From assembly GCF_949628265.1 (NCBI RefSeq), contig NC_088790.1:24556545-24620544 (forward strand): 64,000 nt of DNA. The letters run 5' to 3'. The position numbers and the translations under genes are program-made. Below are positions 11,401 through 24,146 of this stretch, in pieces. Every line of letters begins with the position of its first letter. Position 1 is the stretch's first letter. Origin of the DNA: Cloeon dipterum. Its lineage: Eukaryota; Arthropoda; Insecta; Ephemeroptera; Baetidae. Below the pieces are notes generated by a model. It was not told the DNA's origin. It worked only from the letters and a program-made list of their open reading frames with translations, and made no database searches.

Positions 11401-14400
11401 TGCAAAATTACACAGCAACCGAGGGGTTCCAGTTGGGTGGTAAAATCTTTTTTTCCATTTCAAATATGAATCCATGAAAACAATCTGAATATCATTTGCG
11501 AGGCGAGGAATTGAATTTGGGAAAGAGAGGATATATGAGGTGTTAACTTGGGTTTGCACAGTGTTCTTCCTCTGACTGGATGGCCGGCCAGGTTTTTACT
11601 GAGAAAAAAAGTTAAAAACTTCCAGTTATTCCAATAATATAGGCTTTACTGCAATTTTTTTCTGTCACATTTACGTTAAGAAAATTAAATCTTTTAGATG
11701 GACTTCATCTTTAGATTAGGATTCAATTTATTTCAATGTTTCAATTTTAAAAGACTAGATTGATTCAAAAGTATTATTTGGCAATTTTTAGACATAAATT
11801 TTTTTAAAGCTTCTAAAGGTTTTAAATTGTATGTTTTTATTTTTGCCTGTAAGAAGGCAGTGTCAGATGAATTTACAAATCAACAATAATTTAACTACAT
11901 TTAAGATCACAATAATACTGTGTTTGAAATGTTCCACAGCTTGACCTTCATTTTGTAGCTTAAACGATTCCACTCGCCTTGATCTGTTAAGGAAAATTCT
12001 GTATTTTTTTTCCATCTGCACACCGTTGTTACGGCCGAGTCGAGAGCCTTCAGAATACGTTTACTTCGACCCTGATTTGACCCTTAGGGCCCCTTGAGGG
12101 TCCTCATTGTCCGAGACACGATTTTGAGCACACCAGGGCGATTCCTGGAAGCTTTCAAAGAGTTCCATTGCCAATAGAGAGCCCGATATTGATCACCCGA
12201 GGGCTACCCTGACGCCAGGGTTCGATTTTTTACTTGTTCTGATGGTCTTTCCTGAGATCAGGTGCGATCCAACACATGTTCCGAGGCTAAAAATCAACGG
12301 AATTGACAGTTTTGATTTTTCTATATTCCCTTGAGCTCGAAAATACCCGTTTTTCAACCCCTGTCCGAGAACTGCAGGTTGTTTCTCAATCCCAAATTTT
12401 TTTCTAAGATTGCTATACACGCTTAGTGTAACATTTTGTCCCATATTTCCAATAAAAATCCAAGGGCTCTTCTAAAAAATATTTGAATTTGAAAAATATA
12501 CTCAAAAACCTTTAAAAAAAATATAATTTTGCAAATATGAAAAATATTGGGCGTCTAATAAGCCTTTGTTTGGCACAGAGTTTGAGGTTCTAGCTCTGAT
12601 ACAACTCGAGATATTAATGTGAACTCCGCCGGGGTTTCCAGATATTACCCGGCTTTTCCGGGAAAGGTTCTACTGATACCTCCTAGTGATTACGACACTT
12701 CTACACGACCCCAACAGCGTATCAAAGAAGCAAAAAGAAAATATTAAAATCCTGGAATCACCTATGTGGTAAGACGACAACAATATCAAATAAAAATGCT
12801 GCATTTGCATTTTAAAAACAAACATCCGCATATTCAAAAGAGTATGCGCCTCAGTGTGGAGGACACGCGACTATTTGCTAAAAGGCCCAATAAATTGCAG
12901 CGCCATGCCGCAGCACAATGGCTGCAGGGGCAAAGCAATGTTGACTGCGCGAATTCATCAAACCAAACGCAGCCAGGGTGATTGAAATCGCCAATTGCGA
13001 GTGCGAGCGTCAGACCCACCCTCGCAGCCACCCAAGCATCCCAGCCACCCGCCCGCCCGCCCGCCCGAATCCAATATCAGCGCCGACGGCGACGGCAGCG
13101 CGAAAAAGAGCGGCGGATTAAATATTCCGCTTTTCACTTTGTCAACGTTTGCATCCCCAAAAATGCCTCACGCAAGCACCGCGTCGAGTATAATGTGTGA
13201 GCATTTATCGAAAGAGAGAGAGAGAGAGAGAGAGAGATGAGCAGCGCGTCCTCAGTCAGATCAATAGAGCCTGCTCTCGGTTTCGCGCGTCAAATAATGC
13301 CCTCGTGGCGTACAGAGCGAGTACTTGCGTATTGCTCAGTGCGCAACTTGGCGCGCCCTTCTCTTTCTCTCTCGCTCTCTCAATGGACCACCATCTTAGA
13401 ACTCGCCGGCAGAACGGCACTGTGCGAATTTTCGCCAACACGTTTTCGGCTAAAATTTCCCTTGAGAAGACAAAATTTAAATCTTTCTTGGAATATTCAT
13501 TTTACAGTTAATTTCTTGTCTTCATTTATTGCAAAATATTTTTCATTATTTTAAATTAAACAAGTTGTGACGGAATATCGGCATGAGTTAAATCAATTTG
13601 TAAATTTTAGAAAGGAGATAATTTAAATTTACTGTGACTTCAGAAGAGAAAACTCGATAAATAAATATATGATAATAATTATATCCTTTCATAAGTGAAG
13701 TTGGATTTTGGAATAACGAGAGTTAAAGCCTAAAAGTCCATTTAAAAATAATATTAAATTAGATGTGATATTTAAACGGTAACAATAAGAATGTGAGAAC
13801 TTTTGAAAATATTTTAATACAGCTTAAATGACAATAATTGTCTGTTGTTTTATTTTCTTTGCTTAAAGAAACTTCAATTCTATAAAAAATTAACCTTAGA
13901 GATGTACCTGAATATAGTATTTTGACAGTGAATCATAATGGAATTTTTAACAATTCAAATAAAAGAGTGCGTATTTTGTTCCCATTTATGATTAATTGAA
14001 AATTAATTATATCAATTAGTGCGGATGTTTGTGGAATGATGTCTGGAAAAAATCAGAATGATGTTAAAAAAACTGGAAAAAATCCATAGTTGCGGTGGTG
14101 GAAATATTATATTTTCTGGTACGGACAGGAAATGAAAATTTAATTAAATTGTGCAAAGGTTTCACTGCTGAAATTGATTCTGCTATTTGTCTCTAATTAA
14201 GCAATTTTTTAATTTTGTTTTGAAGTGACCCTGCAAGCAAAATATAGACATTTCCACCTCAAAATAAGGATTTTTCACATTTATTTATTTTGATAACTAT
14301 GGAATATAACGGGAGTTTTTATTCTAAATTTTGAAGAATTTAATTTAAACGATTATTTATAACATATTTTAAGCCTTAGCAGCAATAAAAAAATTAATTT

Positions 14401-17400
14401 GAAACAAAAAGAACGATCTTTAATAGCAGTAAACCGTGGGGAAAGACATACAAAAGAGAACAAAAAATATTGAGGTTTCCCATGTAATTTAATCAGTTTT
14501 ATACGGTTAAAATATTTTAAAATGATGATTATCGAATAAAAAACAACTGTCTGAATTTAATTTCCAGTATGTTCTCTTAATTTAAAAATACGTTAGATAT
14601 TGTATTTTCCAAGTAAAGATTTCAGATTTTGTTATCCTTTTATCGCAATTTGGTCCAAGTTCTCTGTGGTTAGGTTAAAATTACCTCTGCATCTCCAGCA
14701 CTAAAAGCTCTGTCGAGTGAAAAATGTGGCTGGCAGACAGAATTTTCAGAGATGTTTGTCCGCGCATGAGGAAAAAGCTGAATAAAGAATAACAGGCTTC
14801 GATTCCCCTGGCAGCAGATGCTCGCAAGGTGCACGGGGATGTTTGTTGTTGTTGACTAAAAAGTGTGTTCGTTAAATGTATCCCCCTCCTTCAGAATCCT
14901 GTTAAAGTGCCGACTTAAAACCTTTGAATTTTATTTTTATTGAGATTGACGAAAGCAAAACAAATTTACCAATAATTTCATTTATTTCCAGTTTTAAATT
15001 CAGTTGAATTTACTTGGAATGACGAGAATCTGGCACTTAAACGACCATTCCTCTTGATTTTGAACTCCAGAAAAGCCTGTTAAAATTAGAAACTTCTAGG
15101 AAGACGCGATTTCTTTTTTATTACCATAAGCCCTAACAGCAGGAAAACGCTTACAGAAGGAAAGGAACCTTCAGGAGCGGCTTCATAGTTCATAGATGAT
15201 AATGGGACTGGATTTAGCCTTGAAATGGTTCATGCCTAGAGCTAGAGCAGCGCGGCCGCGGCACACACACACAAAAGATTGAAAGCCGGCCGGCGAATCT
15301 GACCTGCTCCAACAATCGCGCTAGGCCAAGCGTATACTACAGCACAGGAAAAGCAAACAGCGCGGCGAAACGAAGGGTAGCATCCTTTGTTATATTTCGG
15401 CAGCGCGGCCAGCATTTTCTATAATGAGGGGCGACTTGAGGGAGCGCAGCGCAATATCTGGCTTTCGGGACGCGACTTGGGGTTGATGCACCTTTAGAAA
15501 CGAATTCTTTAGGCGAGGACCTAACCATTACTTTAAGATTGTATGCCCGTAGAAAATCGGAGGACAAAATTAACCGACGCTTCCTGCTGGTTGAATTATT
15601 ATACAAGCTTAACTTGAAAATGATTTTTGTTTAACTTTTTTGACAGGGAACGCCGATTTTTTACAATACTCTATTTATCTTGACAGAATTAAAAATCGTG
15701 CGAGACCAAAAATCACGTCTTTAGTTAATATTTGGTGATATCCTAAAGAATAATTTCAAATAAAATATTATAAACAAACTACTGATTTAATTGTTAAAAA
15801 TATTTTAAATTAAAACGATTAATTGAGGGGTTTTCAATTAAGAATGACTAAAAATACGAACATGTTCAAGTATCCATAATATAAAAAATATACTGTACAC
15901 AGTAAAAAATTTAACTTCCCTTAAACCAAATTTAATTTTCAATCTGTTAAATCACTTGGGATTTTACCCTCATTTTAACGAATATTTCAATAAATTGAGT
16001 CATCTTTTAAAATGTCATCAACTGATAAATAAATTCTTAAATTCCCTAATTTTTAAAATCAATCTAACCGAGTTTTGAGGGAGCTTAAAACCACATTTCG
16101 CACAAAAGACTCAATAATTACGGCAATTATTATTCTAAAATCTTGTGTGCGAATGCGATTAAATTTTTGAGCAGTGCTCGAGCTTTTCGTTTTCACAAGA
16201 GGGGCACACGAGAAATGGCAAAGTTGGTGCATTTCCTGGGCTGGGTGAAGGGTGCTCGAGAGCGATTTCGCGCTAACTTGGCGAAACTCACTCTCTCACT
16301 CGGACTGTCAACGAGCGAGCTTGGGTCCATGCACGAAAACTTGAAGAGGCGCTTAATAAATATATAAATGCAAACCGAGCCAAGGGGTTGGCAACGTTAA
16401 TGAGAGTTGGAAATAATTTCTCGAGTGATAACATAAAAACTCACCCTCCTATTGTTGTTGATAATACCCTCCCCAGGTCAAGTGTAGCGGCCGCCGATTG
16501 GTTCCCGCACCGTCAGCCATGATGTTTTTTTCTTTTAGGCATCGGAAAAGAGGGGGAAGGCGGCGTTGCCGATTCACCCACCCGGCTCACTGGGTTCGGC
16601 ACCGGCGTCAGGCCGATAATTGTTATTCCCTTTTCTCCATTTATTCGCTTCGATTTCGGCTGACGAATTACGAATTACGGCCACCCTTCGATTTCATCTT
16701 AAACCTGCTCATTTTACGGCGGTAAACGAGTGGAAAATAACGCCAAGCCGATTTTACTATTAAATTTTTCTCAATGAGAAGATCGTCACGCAGGAGATTA
16801 TACGCTCCTCTTAAATGGATCAAAAGTGGTGTTTATTTTTTTGCGTAGCACAGCTGTCTGGTGACAGCTCAGATTATAAGGGAATTGATTTTTAATATCA
16901 AAATGACATTTTAATACCGATAAAAATAGTGAAAGAAAAAATGCTACATCAATTTGTCCGACCAAAGCTTTTTGTGTATTGTTTAGAAATTAAATATTAA
17001 AAATATAGATTGCTTAAGGTAAAATTTAAATATTCTTATCAATTTAATTTGATTTTTACTATTTCCATAGCACAGACCTGTGGTCAAAACCTCTTTCTTG
17101 GCTGAGATTTTTTATTTTCGAATTTTTTAATTTCCAATAGGTCATCAGTAAAAAATTAATATAATGAGTTTATCTGTTTGAAGCTAAAATTAACGAACAA
17201 ATCTTGTAACATCGCTGACGTCATTTTTTTTAATTGCTCCAATAAAATGAAAAAAGAGACATCTTTTTAGTAGCCCCTAATTCAATTAATTAATTTATTT
17301 CATTGTAAAAAGCACCTGAACAAACCCCGATATGACCAAATTAATTTGATTCGTGGACCGGCAGGGGGTCCATACCCTCAATCATGACCTTGAAAAGTCA

Positions 17401-18690
17401 TAATTATAATTATTTTCAATCCAATGTGAGTCAAAACCACACGAAATCTGCGCGAAAATGTTCATATTTCCAATAGACCATGATTTTCAGGGTGCAACAC
17501 ACCACAATTTTTCAACTTTGACTTGGAATTTCTTTAAGAAAAATTAGAAGAAAGTATAGGCCACTAATTTTTGCCATGCTGTTGCCACGTGCATGGGCTA
17601 CATTTTAGCCGTTTTCGATTTTAGAAATTTTATGTGCCAAGACATGCAAGTTTTTTTTTGGAAAATTCGAACTGATTTTTATGACCTACAAAGTTGGTCA
17701 CCATGGACATCAAAAATATAATTATTTTGGTACCAATTTTTCCCCAAACCGAACTAAAGTTCAAATTATCTGGAAAATTTACCCTTTTTTAAAAATCGCA
17801 AACTTCAAGCCCCTGTAAAATAGGCAAATTTAAGAATTTTGACCCAATATTTTAGGGATCAAAATTGGACATTACCTCCACCAAATTTCATCAAGATCTG
17901 AATAATTATGCCAAGAGGGGTATTTAATTCATATCTAACCATAGATACCAGGTTCTTAAAAAAGTATTAAACGATTCAAATGAATAAAAAATCATTATCA
18001 GGCCGAAGATAATTCAATTACAACCCACCATACTTTTCAAATTGTAAATATAATATCTCCAAAATAATTCAAAACATTATTTCCTCTATTACATAATTAT
18101 CTAACAGGTAAAAAGACTAGATAATGAATACCCTTCCATATCGTGTTGGAATTTATTTGCAATACTAACAAATGAAGAAATAATTAATAAAATCTAAAAC
18201 ATATAAGAAATGCATTTACTCGGAAAAAAGCGTAGGCCACTCTCTTCGCGCGGCTATTACATACATTAATTGCATTTGCATGTTTCGCAATACATACACC
18301 ATACATGAGTTCGTGATTGGCATCTTTTTTCACTTCTTTAACCTTTAGGTTATTACATAAAACGCATGGGTGAGAGTGTGCATGCAAATTTCTCCACTTT
18401 TTGCGTACGAAAAAACTTATCCCTGCATTCAGTTAAATTGCAAGTGAACGTATGTGCCGTATGTGCGTGTACCGGCGAAATTGCTCGCGATGGATGGAAT
18501 CAGTGACCCTGGGCATCGGAGGAGTGAAAAACACCTTCGAAAGAGGATGAAAACCAAACCCAATTCCCCATATTCCAGCCTCCCAATTGAAGGAGATAAA
18601 TTCGGATTGTGTCCCGCGTGCTAGACATGAGGTAAATAGTGCAAGTACTTACAATTACAGTCGCAAATACCGCGTGCACCGAGTGCTTGT
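8401..18690. other. Long non-coding stretch with scattered CpG patches
   Basis: About 10 kb without a supported gene. GC-rich patches at roughly 9400-9560, 10030-10240, 12890-13440, 15240-15490, 16140-16370 and 16470-16720 could be enhancers or unrecognised first exons. 17300-18000 is compositionally different (fewer A/T runs) and may be an old unidentified insertion. No tRNA, rRNA or transposase was seen. Confidence 0.4.
13213..13237. repeat. (AG)n microsatellite
   Basis: Uninterrupted AG dinucleotides inside a CpG-rich patch that also has four GCCC units near 13050-13066. Confidence 0.95.
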
Positions 18691-18816
18691 TCTCCTTTTG
18701 CAAAAAAGCCGGCGTCTGATTGGCCGGCGGCGTGCAGGTGGCTACGCCCCCCTCAGAACAGCTGAGCTGTGTCGATTTGTTGTGTTGCGATCGTCCCGCA
18801 TGGAATTTGGCCCAAA
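18691..18816 (+). promoter_or_regulatory. Probable UBLCP1 promoter and 5' UTR
   Basis: CpG content rises immediately upstream of the UBLCP1 start codon (for example GGCCGGCGGCGTGC near 18722). No TATA box is visible at a plausible distance, which fits a housekeeping gene. Confidence 0.45.
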
Positions 18817-20847
18817 ATGAGCTCCAAATTCAAAATTGTGGTCAAGTGGAGTGGCAAGGAGTACCCGATCGAGACACTGACCGAAAGCGATGACGTGGCC
18901 GCCCTCAAGGCCGCCATCCAAGTGGCCACCGGCGTCCGTCCTGAGAGGCAAAAGTTGCTCAACCTAAAAGCCAAAGGTGAGTTCGTAGAATGAATGCAGC
19001 GATTTCGGTCTCTTTATGAATAATTTGGTCTGCAGACGACGTGACAGTGCTTTCTACCTTGAAGCTCAAACCCGGCTTCAAACTCATGCTGATGGGTTCG
19101 TTGGAGGAGGATGTTTTGGCCGCCGCTCCTCCGCCGGAGGAAGAGATGCCCGAGGTCGTCAACGATCTCGACATTGAGGATGAGGAGGTGGCCATTGAGA
19201 AGAAAGAAGTGTACCTGTCTAAGGTACAGGGTTGAATTTTTTAATACCTGCATACACATAGAATGCACATTCATAACAAAGATAATATTAGGTAGATAAT
19301 TTTTTTTTAATTAATTTAAATTCAAAATTACATAACATCTAGATTTTACTTAAGATAACAGCTTAAAGGTGGGGAAATTCTAAAATTGATGCCCGTGAAA
19401 GGGGGCGTTCCCTATATTTGGGCTCAAAAACGCCTGAAAATGAAATTTTAAGCGTGCAAGACGAAGTACGGCTTGTGATTTGGTTGAGATATCATCTTAA
19501 AATATTCGCCTTCAACCTAAATTTCAATTCTACGCAAGTTTTACATTTAATACAATTAAAATGTCAAGGTCGCCTTTCGCGACCTTTTTCAGGGAATATG
19601 ATTTTGCAGGGCAATAGCCCCCTTTGAATTTTAATAGGCTCAGGGCAATTATGTGGCTTCTGAAATTCTGCACAAATTTAACAAAAGTGGCGATCATAGA
19701 TTAAAATTTAACTCATCAATTGAAAATAGCCTTGCGTTGATTGAATTAAATTTAATGTTGAATATTTCCAGATTGAAAAGAGAATCCAGCAATATGAAAT
19801 TAAGATTTTAAACGAGCCAAGAGAAGGGAAAAAGTTGTTGGTCTTGGACATTGACTACACCCTTTTCGATCACCGCTCAGTGGCTGAGTCGGGATACGAA
19901 TTGATGCGTCCATTTTTGCACGAATTCCTCACCTCTGCTTACGAAGTGAGTTTATTTTCGTAGCTATCATGAATGGGGTTTTCTAACTCTGGACTTGTCG
20001 CAGGACTATGATATTGTGATATGGTCTGCTACCAGTATGAAGTGGATCGACGAGAAGATGAAATTGCTCGGCGTCACGAACAATCCCAAATACAAAATCA
20101 CCTTTCACCTAGATAGTCTAGCTATGATCTCAGTTCACACAAAGAAATACGGTGTTATTGAGGTAATTAAGCTGTATGAAAAGAGTTTTAGTTGTATTAC
20201 AAATTTTCCTGCCAAAAGTTTATATATTTTTATCAAAACTTTAACTAATTTTTTTATAATCTCAGTTTTTCGGTCAAAAGATAAAATACGGATTCCAAGG
20301 TCTAATTTTTTCTACGACGTAAACTAAATTTTGCAGTTTTTAAATTTTAATAGCTCGCATTTTTGTTTGCTTAAATTTCTACATTAAGAAAAATTGCAGA
20401 AAGAAACAAAAAAATCACTGTTTGTTGTTGTTTTACTCTTACCACGGTTAGTGGCGCAAATATTTTAATGTAAGGCCAGCAAATTAATCCTTTTATCCCC
20501 AAAGATGTAGTTGAACTGTGTAGCAATCTGAAAACTAATTGACTGATTCGCAGGTAAAGCCTTTGGGTGTGATCTGGGGCAAATTTCCGCAATACTCGCC
20601 GAGCAACACAATCATGTTCGACGACATCAGGCGCAATTTCATCATGAACCCTCAGACAGGTCTAAAAATTCGTCCCTTCAAGAACGCCCACCAAAACCGG
20701 GCCGTAGACCGAGAACTGGTGCAGCTGGCCGGCTACCTGAAGGGCATCGCGCAGCTCGACGACTTCACGCAACTGAACCACAAGCATTGGGAGAGGTTTG
20801 GCTCTTTGCACAAGTCCAAGAAGAGGCGCTCAAAAGAAGAGCAATGA
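18817..20847 (+). CDS. UBLCP1: Ubiquitin-like domain CTD phosphatase UBLCP1
   Basis: Five exons: 18817-18976, 19036-19223, 19772-19945, 20004-20162 and 20554-20847. All introns are GT-AG and join in frame to a 324-residue protein, close to the human length (318). Residues ~1-75 form a ubiquitin-like domain (begins [20 protein letters not shown]). Residues ~130 onward are an FCP1/SCP-type HAD phosphatase domain with the catalytic D-x-D-x-T motif ([15 protein letters not shown]), the IVIWSAT motif, and the acidic [13 protein letters not shown] loop that completes the active site. The tail is basic (KKRRSKEEQ). UBLCP1 binds the 19S proteasome through its ubiquitin-like domain and dephosphorylates it in the nucleus, lowering proteasome activity. 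An in-frame upstream ATG at 18769 is not used because the family starts at MSSKF. The gene looks intact and ordinary. Confidence 0.97.
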
Positions 20848-21202
20848 AAGAAAGAAACTCCCACTACTTACTAGAGTGACCTGAACTGTTCACTTGTTGT
20901 TGGAATATCTTGTTCAAGAAATAATGTGCAGTTTTAATGAAAATGTTAAGAATCGTCAGGTCAGGTGACCTGCTTAATTCCAAAATTGGATTAATTTTAG
21001 TGTCATTGGAAAGCTGAAAACAGATGAGCAATTTTATAAGACTAAATTTTATTTAGCTGTGTTAGTTTCGGGTGTTGAGCTCTCTTCACCGACCAATGTA
21101 TTTGTAAAATCTATTGATTTTCTCATTTTCAACGACTGCAGTGTCATCTCTTGCTCATTATACTTACTTTTCTCTCTCGCAAATGCTAAACTTAGTTCTG
21201 TC

Positions 21203-23079
21203 ATGAATATCATTGCCAATTTGGAGTAAGTTTCTCACATTTAATTTGTTTCATTTCTCCGTCAATTATTAAAATTGAAAATTCTTTAAATTCGTGGCTT
21301 TTTATTTAGCACAGAGTTTTTCCTGTCAGGCTGGAGACCAACGTACAAAGTGAAAAGCCTAAAATGTCTATGTCTTCGTGCTTTTACACAGTATTGCAAT
21401 TCTCTGTCGGCGAAGGAATTCAATATTCAGCCTCTGCAAAATATCCGTGTGTATAATTTTTAGCAGCTTATTTAGCGTGTTCTAAAACGCCAAATTTTTA
21501 CTTTTTCCAGCCAACTGCGTCGTTCAAGATGTGCTAAACTTGGTTGTGGATGATTCCCAGCTTTTGCCTGCAAAAAAGGAATTTTTCTTGCTTCTCTTAA
21601 ATAAATACGTTTCTCAATTCAATTTCAGACCCTTCAAGTGCCTCGATATTGACACTTTGGGTTTCATACACGATTGCCTGATCGAAAATTGCTCTGAATT
21701 AAGGGAAATTGAGTTTGTGGAAGATAAAATTAATTTAGAGGACGAAGTTCCATCTTTAAGAAAGCTTCAACCCAGGGATTTGTGTCATTGGAGCAATCTT
21801 CGCGTGGCAAAGTGCGGAGATTACGCTTTGAATGACTTGATGCTGAAGGAAATGCAAATTAATTTGCACCAACTAGAGTAATAAGAAATGAAAATTAACT
21901 ACCTCAATAATCCTATAAATCCATAAACTTTTACAGGACCTTTGAATTTTCCCTCTCTTCTGATGGAGATTTAAGCCTGGAAGGACTGTGGTGTTTCAGA
22001 GAAATGAAAAATCTAACTGATATTGTGGCAAACGCTATGAGCAGCTCAAACCACAATTTAATTTCACAAATTGCCTGTCTTCCACCAAAGCTGCAGAGAT
22101 TTGGGTCGAATATTTTTGAGGATGAAGATACATCAAGCCTAAAAATAATTAATCGAATAGGAGCAGAATTAAATCCACACAAAATAATTACTTTAATTAA
22201 CGTAACCTTGATGGAGGTTCCATTTTCTTGGCCAATAAATATATGCGTGGAAAATTTAGAGCTTATCAGTTCTCCTGGGATGAATTTTGGAGAATTTGTC
22301 TGTGAGACAATGGCAACTTCAGGGTTGAAAAAAATCATATTTGACTCAGTGCTGCCGAATCAAATTCATGTGATTTTTAATAAAATGGGCCACGGTTTGC
22401 TTCACATGGAAATCGTCACCAAGAAAGGAAGCTTGCGGCGATTTGAGACGGACAGACTGGATTTGTTCAAAATATTTTCTGCAACTCCAAATCTGCGAAA
22501 TTTCAAGTTTCTCGCACCGTTTCGCTTGCAAGGAGCTGATCCATGTGCTGAATTGATACCAGAACATTTTAAACAAATTGTTTCTTTTGAGGTAATGCGG
22601 TATTATTACTTTTTATCATTATGGCTGTATTTTAAATTGATTTTATGATGTTTTGCAGATTCTGTTTTTGAATGGAGACGGTAGCCAAAATGCGATGAAA
22701 GAACTTTTCAAACTAGTTTTGAGAGGAGCTGAGAACTACTCAAATTTAATCATCCACACTGATGCAGATTTAGAAGTGACAATTGAATTATTTAAAATCC
22801 AAAATCAATTTGTAAAAAACATTCAACAATTTAAAGTCTACAACACTCTGGACCTTAATCAGGAAAAACTCTTTCAGGCAAGTGTACATTGATAAAATTA
22901 TTTTGTTTGAACAGTTTTAAATTTGATAAAATCCAGGTTATAGCGGGCATTGCATTGCAATGCATTCATTTGATTTGCGAAAAATTGTGCTGATGAACAC
23001 AAACAAAGATTTTCAGAATGCAAATAAGAAGTTTCTGGAGTTTGTTGTCAACATGGGAATAAAAACTATTTTGAGATAG
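21203..23079 (+). CDS. Uncharacterised leucine-rich-repeat-like protein
   Basis: My model has six exons: 21203-21225, 21310-21446, 21511-21877, 21937-22591, 22659-22881 and 22937-23079. All borders are GT-AG and the phases agree, giving ~515 residues. The N-terminus holds a short SLKCLCLRAF...LQNIPNCVVQDVLNL segment like the F-box-type start of insect LRR proteins. Then come irregular L-x-x-L-x-L segments, for example LRELxxxE (SELREIEFVEDK), CHWSNLRVAKCGDYALNDLM and ATPNLRNFKFLAP. No catalytic motif, signal peptide or membrane segment is evident. The F-box-like reading and LRR fold are inference from pattern only. The gene follows UBLCP1 by ~350 bases on the same strand. Exons 1, 2 and 6 are the least certain. 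A GC donor (CAG|GCAAGT) at 22878 is an alternative end for exon 5 but breaks the frame of exon 6. Confidence 0.6.
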
Positions 23080-23345
23080 ACAGATTTTAATGAATTTGAT
23101 TAATAATTCCATCATAAAATTCATGGAGGTCATCAATAATAATGATCTGTTCATCCTAATGAATTGAGACTAGGTGCATGGATTTTATTTGGACTAAAAG
23201 ATATTTTCTGAGCAAAAAATCACAATAACTGTAGTTTTTTGTTTAAGTATAGTGGCCTGAAACAAGATGAAGCATTATTATATTCTGAAAGAGTTTGTTA
23301 AGAGAGTGCATATTATTTCAAGTCAAAATTAAAAGAATCGTTAAG

Positions 23346-23630
23346 TTATTTTCTATAAGAGCGGTTGCAGCAAATGTGGGCAGGTAGTATATTTTGTTGT
23401 CGTCCACGGTACTCCGAGATTTTGATGAAGAGGCACAACATCTGGCGTCCGCCATGCTACGGAGAAAAATCGAGAATGTTTTGTTATTTATTCTCCTGTA
23501 AAATTTAAGCTGTTTGCAGCTAATTTTATCGACGACTCTATATATGAGAAAGCTTACCTTTTCACTCTCTTCAGACTCAGCTAAAGCTGATGGCAAGGGC
23601 AAGGAACTTGATTCAAAAAGGATATTGATG
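23346..23630 (-). CDS. Last two exons of an unknown minus-strand gene
   Basis: On the minus strand an acceptor (GCTTTTTCAG) precedes an exon at 23630-23558 that ends at a good donor (AAAAG|GTAAGC). A 101-base intron ends in TCTCCGTAG, and a second exon runs from 23456 to a TAA at 23346. The join is in phase and reads INILFESSSLPLPSALAESE, ESEK, then HGGRQMLCLFIKISEYRGRQ to CCNRSYRK. The product is not recognised. It converges with the LRR-like gene. Its upstream exons would have to lie beyond the repeat unit that begins near 23697, so the repeat sits in an intron or has cut the gene. An alternative small frame starting MADARCC at 23455 overlaps the last exon. Confidence 0.4.
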
Positions 23631-23753
23631 CTGAAAAAGCAAAAGTGCGAACAGACGCCTCGCTACAACCAACCAAAACAACGAGAAATTAAAAAATTCG
23701 TGCGGAGTTATTATTGTTTCATTGCTTTAAGCGCTTTTAGCGAAATATTTGGT

Positions 23754-23769
23754 GGCCCTGAAAAGGGCC
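23754..23769 (-). terminator. Histone mRNA 3' stem-loop (copy 1)
   Basis: Minus strand reads GGCCCTTTTCAGGGCC: a 6-bp stem and 4-base TTTC loop matching the consensus GGYYCTTHTHAGRRCC, followed by ACCAAATA. It begins 49 bases after the TAA of the H3-tail-like gene. SLBP binds this element to direct U7-dependent cleavage without poly(A). Confidence 0.85.
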
Positions 23770-23818
23770 GGTTTTTGGCGGCTTGAGTGGGACTGTTTTG
23801 AAGAAGAAGAAGCAGCGG

Positions 23819-24109
23819 TTATTCGCTGTCCTGCTGTGAGCCAGAAGACTCAAACTCTTCATTCGTTATCTGGAACACCTCCAAATCCACGAAAATCTCT
23901 TGTTCTTCGTCTGGAGGACGAGCAATTTCGGTCCGCACTGCAGGTGCAGGCGTTATCTTGATCGTCTCGAAAATAACGAAAATCTCTTGTTCTTCGTCTG
24001 GAGGACGAGGAACCTCGGTCCGAACTGCAGGTGCAGTTCTCCTAGGTGGCCTGACATAGCCTCCCGTTGACATCCTCGCAGTCAGCTTTCGACGCTTTGC
24101 TGGAGGCAT
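23819..24109 (-). CDS. H3-tail-like mini-protein with K9M (copy 1)
   Basis: The intronless frame encodes 96 residues. Residues 1-17 read MPPAKRRKLTARMSTGG: a basic nuclear-signal-like start, then the histone H3 K4-G13 tail (K-Q-T-A-R-K-S-T-G-G) with Q5 changed to L and K9 to M. No histone fold follows. A YVRPPRR linker leads to a proline/acidic region made of two 29-residue direct repeats (each beginning APAVRTE and containing RPPDEEQEIFV) and an ITNEEFESSGSQQDSE end. The start is taken at 24109 because a longer in-frame ATG at 24214 lies upstream of a TATA box. A perfect histone stem-loop lies 49 bases past the stop. Expression is therefore probably S-phase-linked and SLBP-dependent. K-to-M at H3K9 traps SET-domain H3K9 methyltransferases in known systems; a similar decoy role here is inference. 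Confidence 0.6.
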   Translation of the reverse strand: MPPAKRRKLTARMSTGGYVRPPRRTAPAVRTEVPRPPDEEQEIFVIFETIKITPAPAVRTEIARPPDEEQEIFVDLEVFQITNEEFESSGSQQDSE

Positions 24110-24146
24110 TGTACGTTTGAACCGTATAAGTCGACCTGAGAAAGCC

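Noticed and set aside
23318..23455. 45-residue frame starting MADARCC as a separate small gene
   Set aside because: An in-phase splice model with good donor and acceptor uses a different frame across the same bases; the small frame is kept only as an alternative.
23749..23961. Plus-strand frame starting MVALKRAGFWRLEW, recalling histone H4 YALKRQGR
   Set aside because: The V-A-L-K-R part is simply the complement of the histone stem-loop read on the wrong strand; similarity to H4 ends there.
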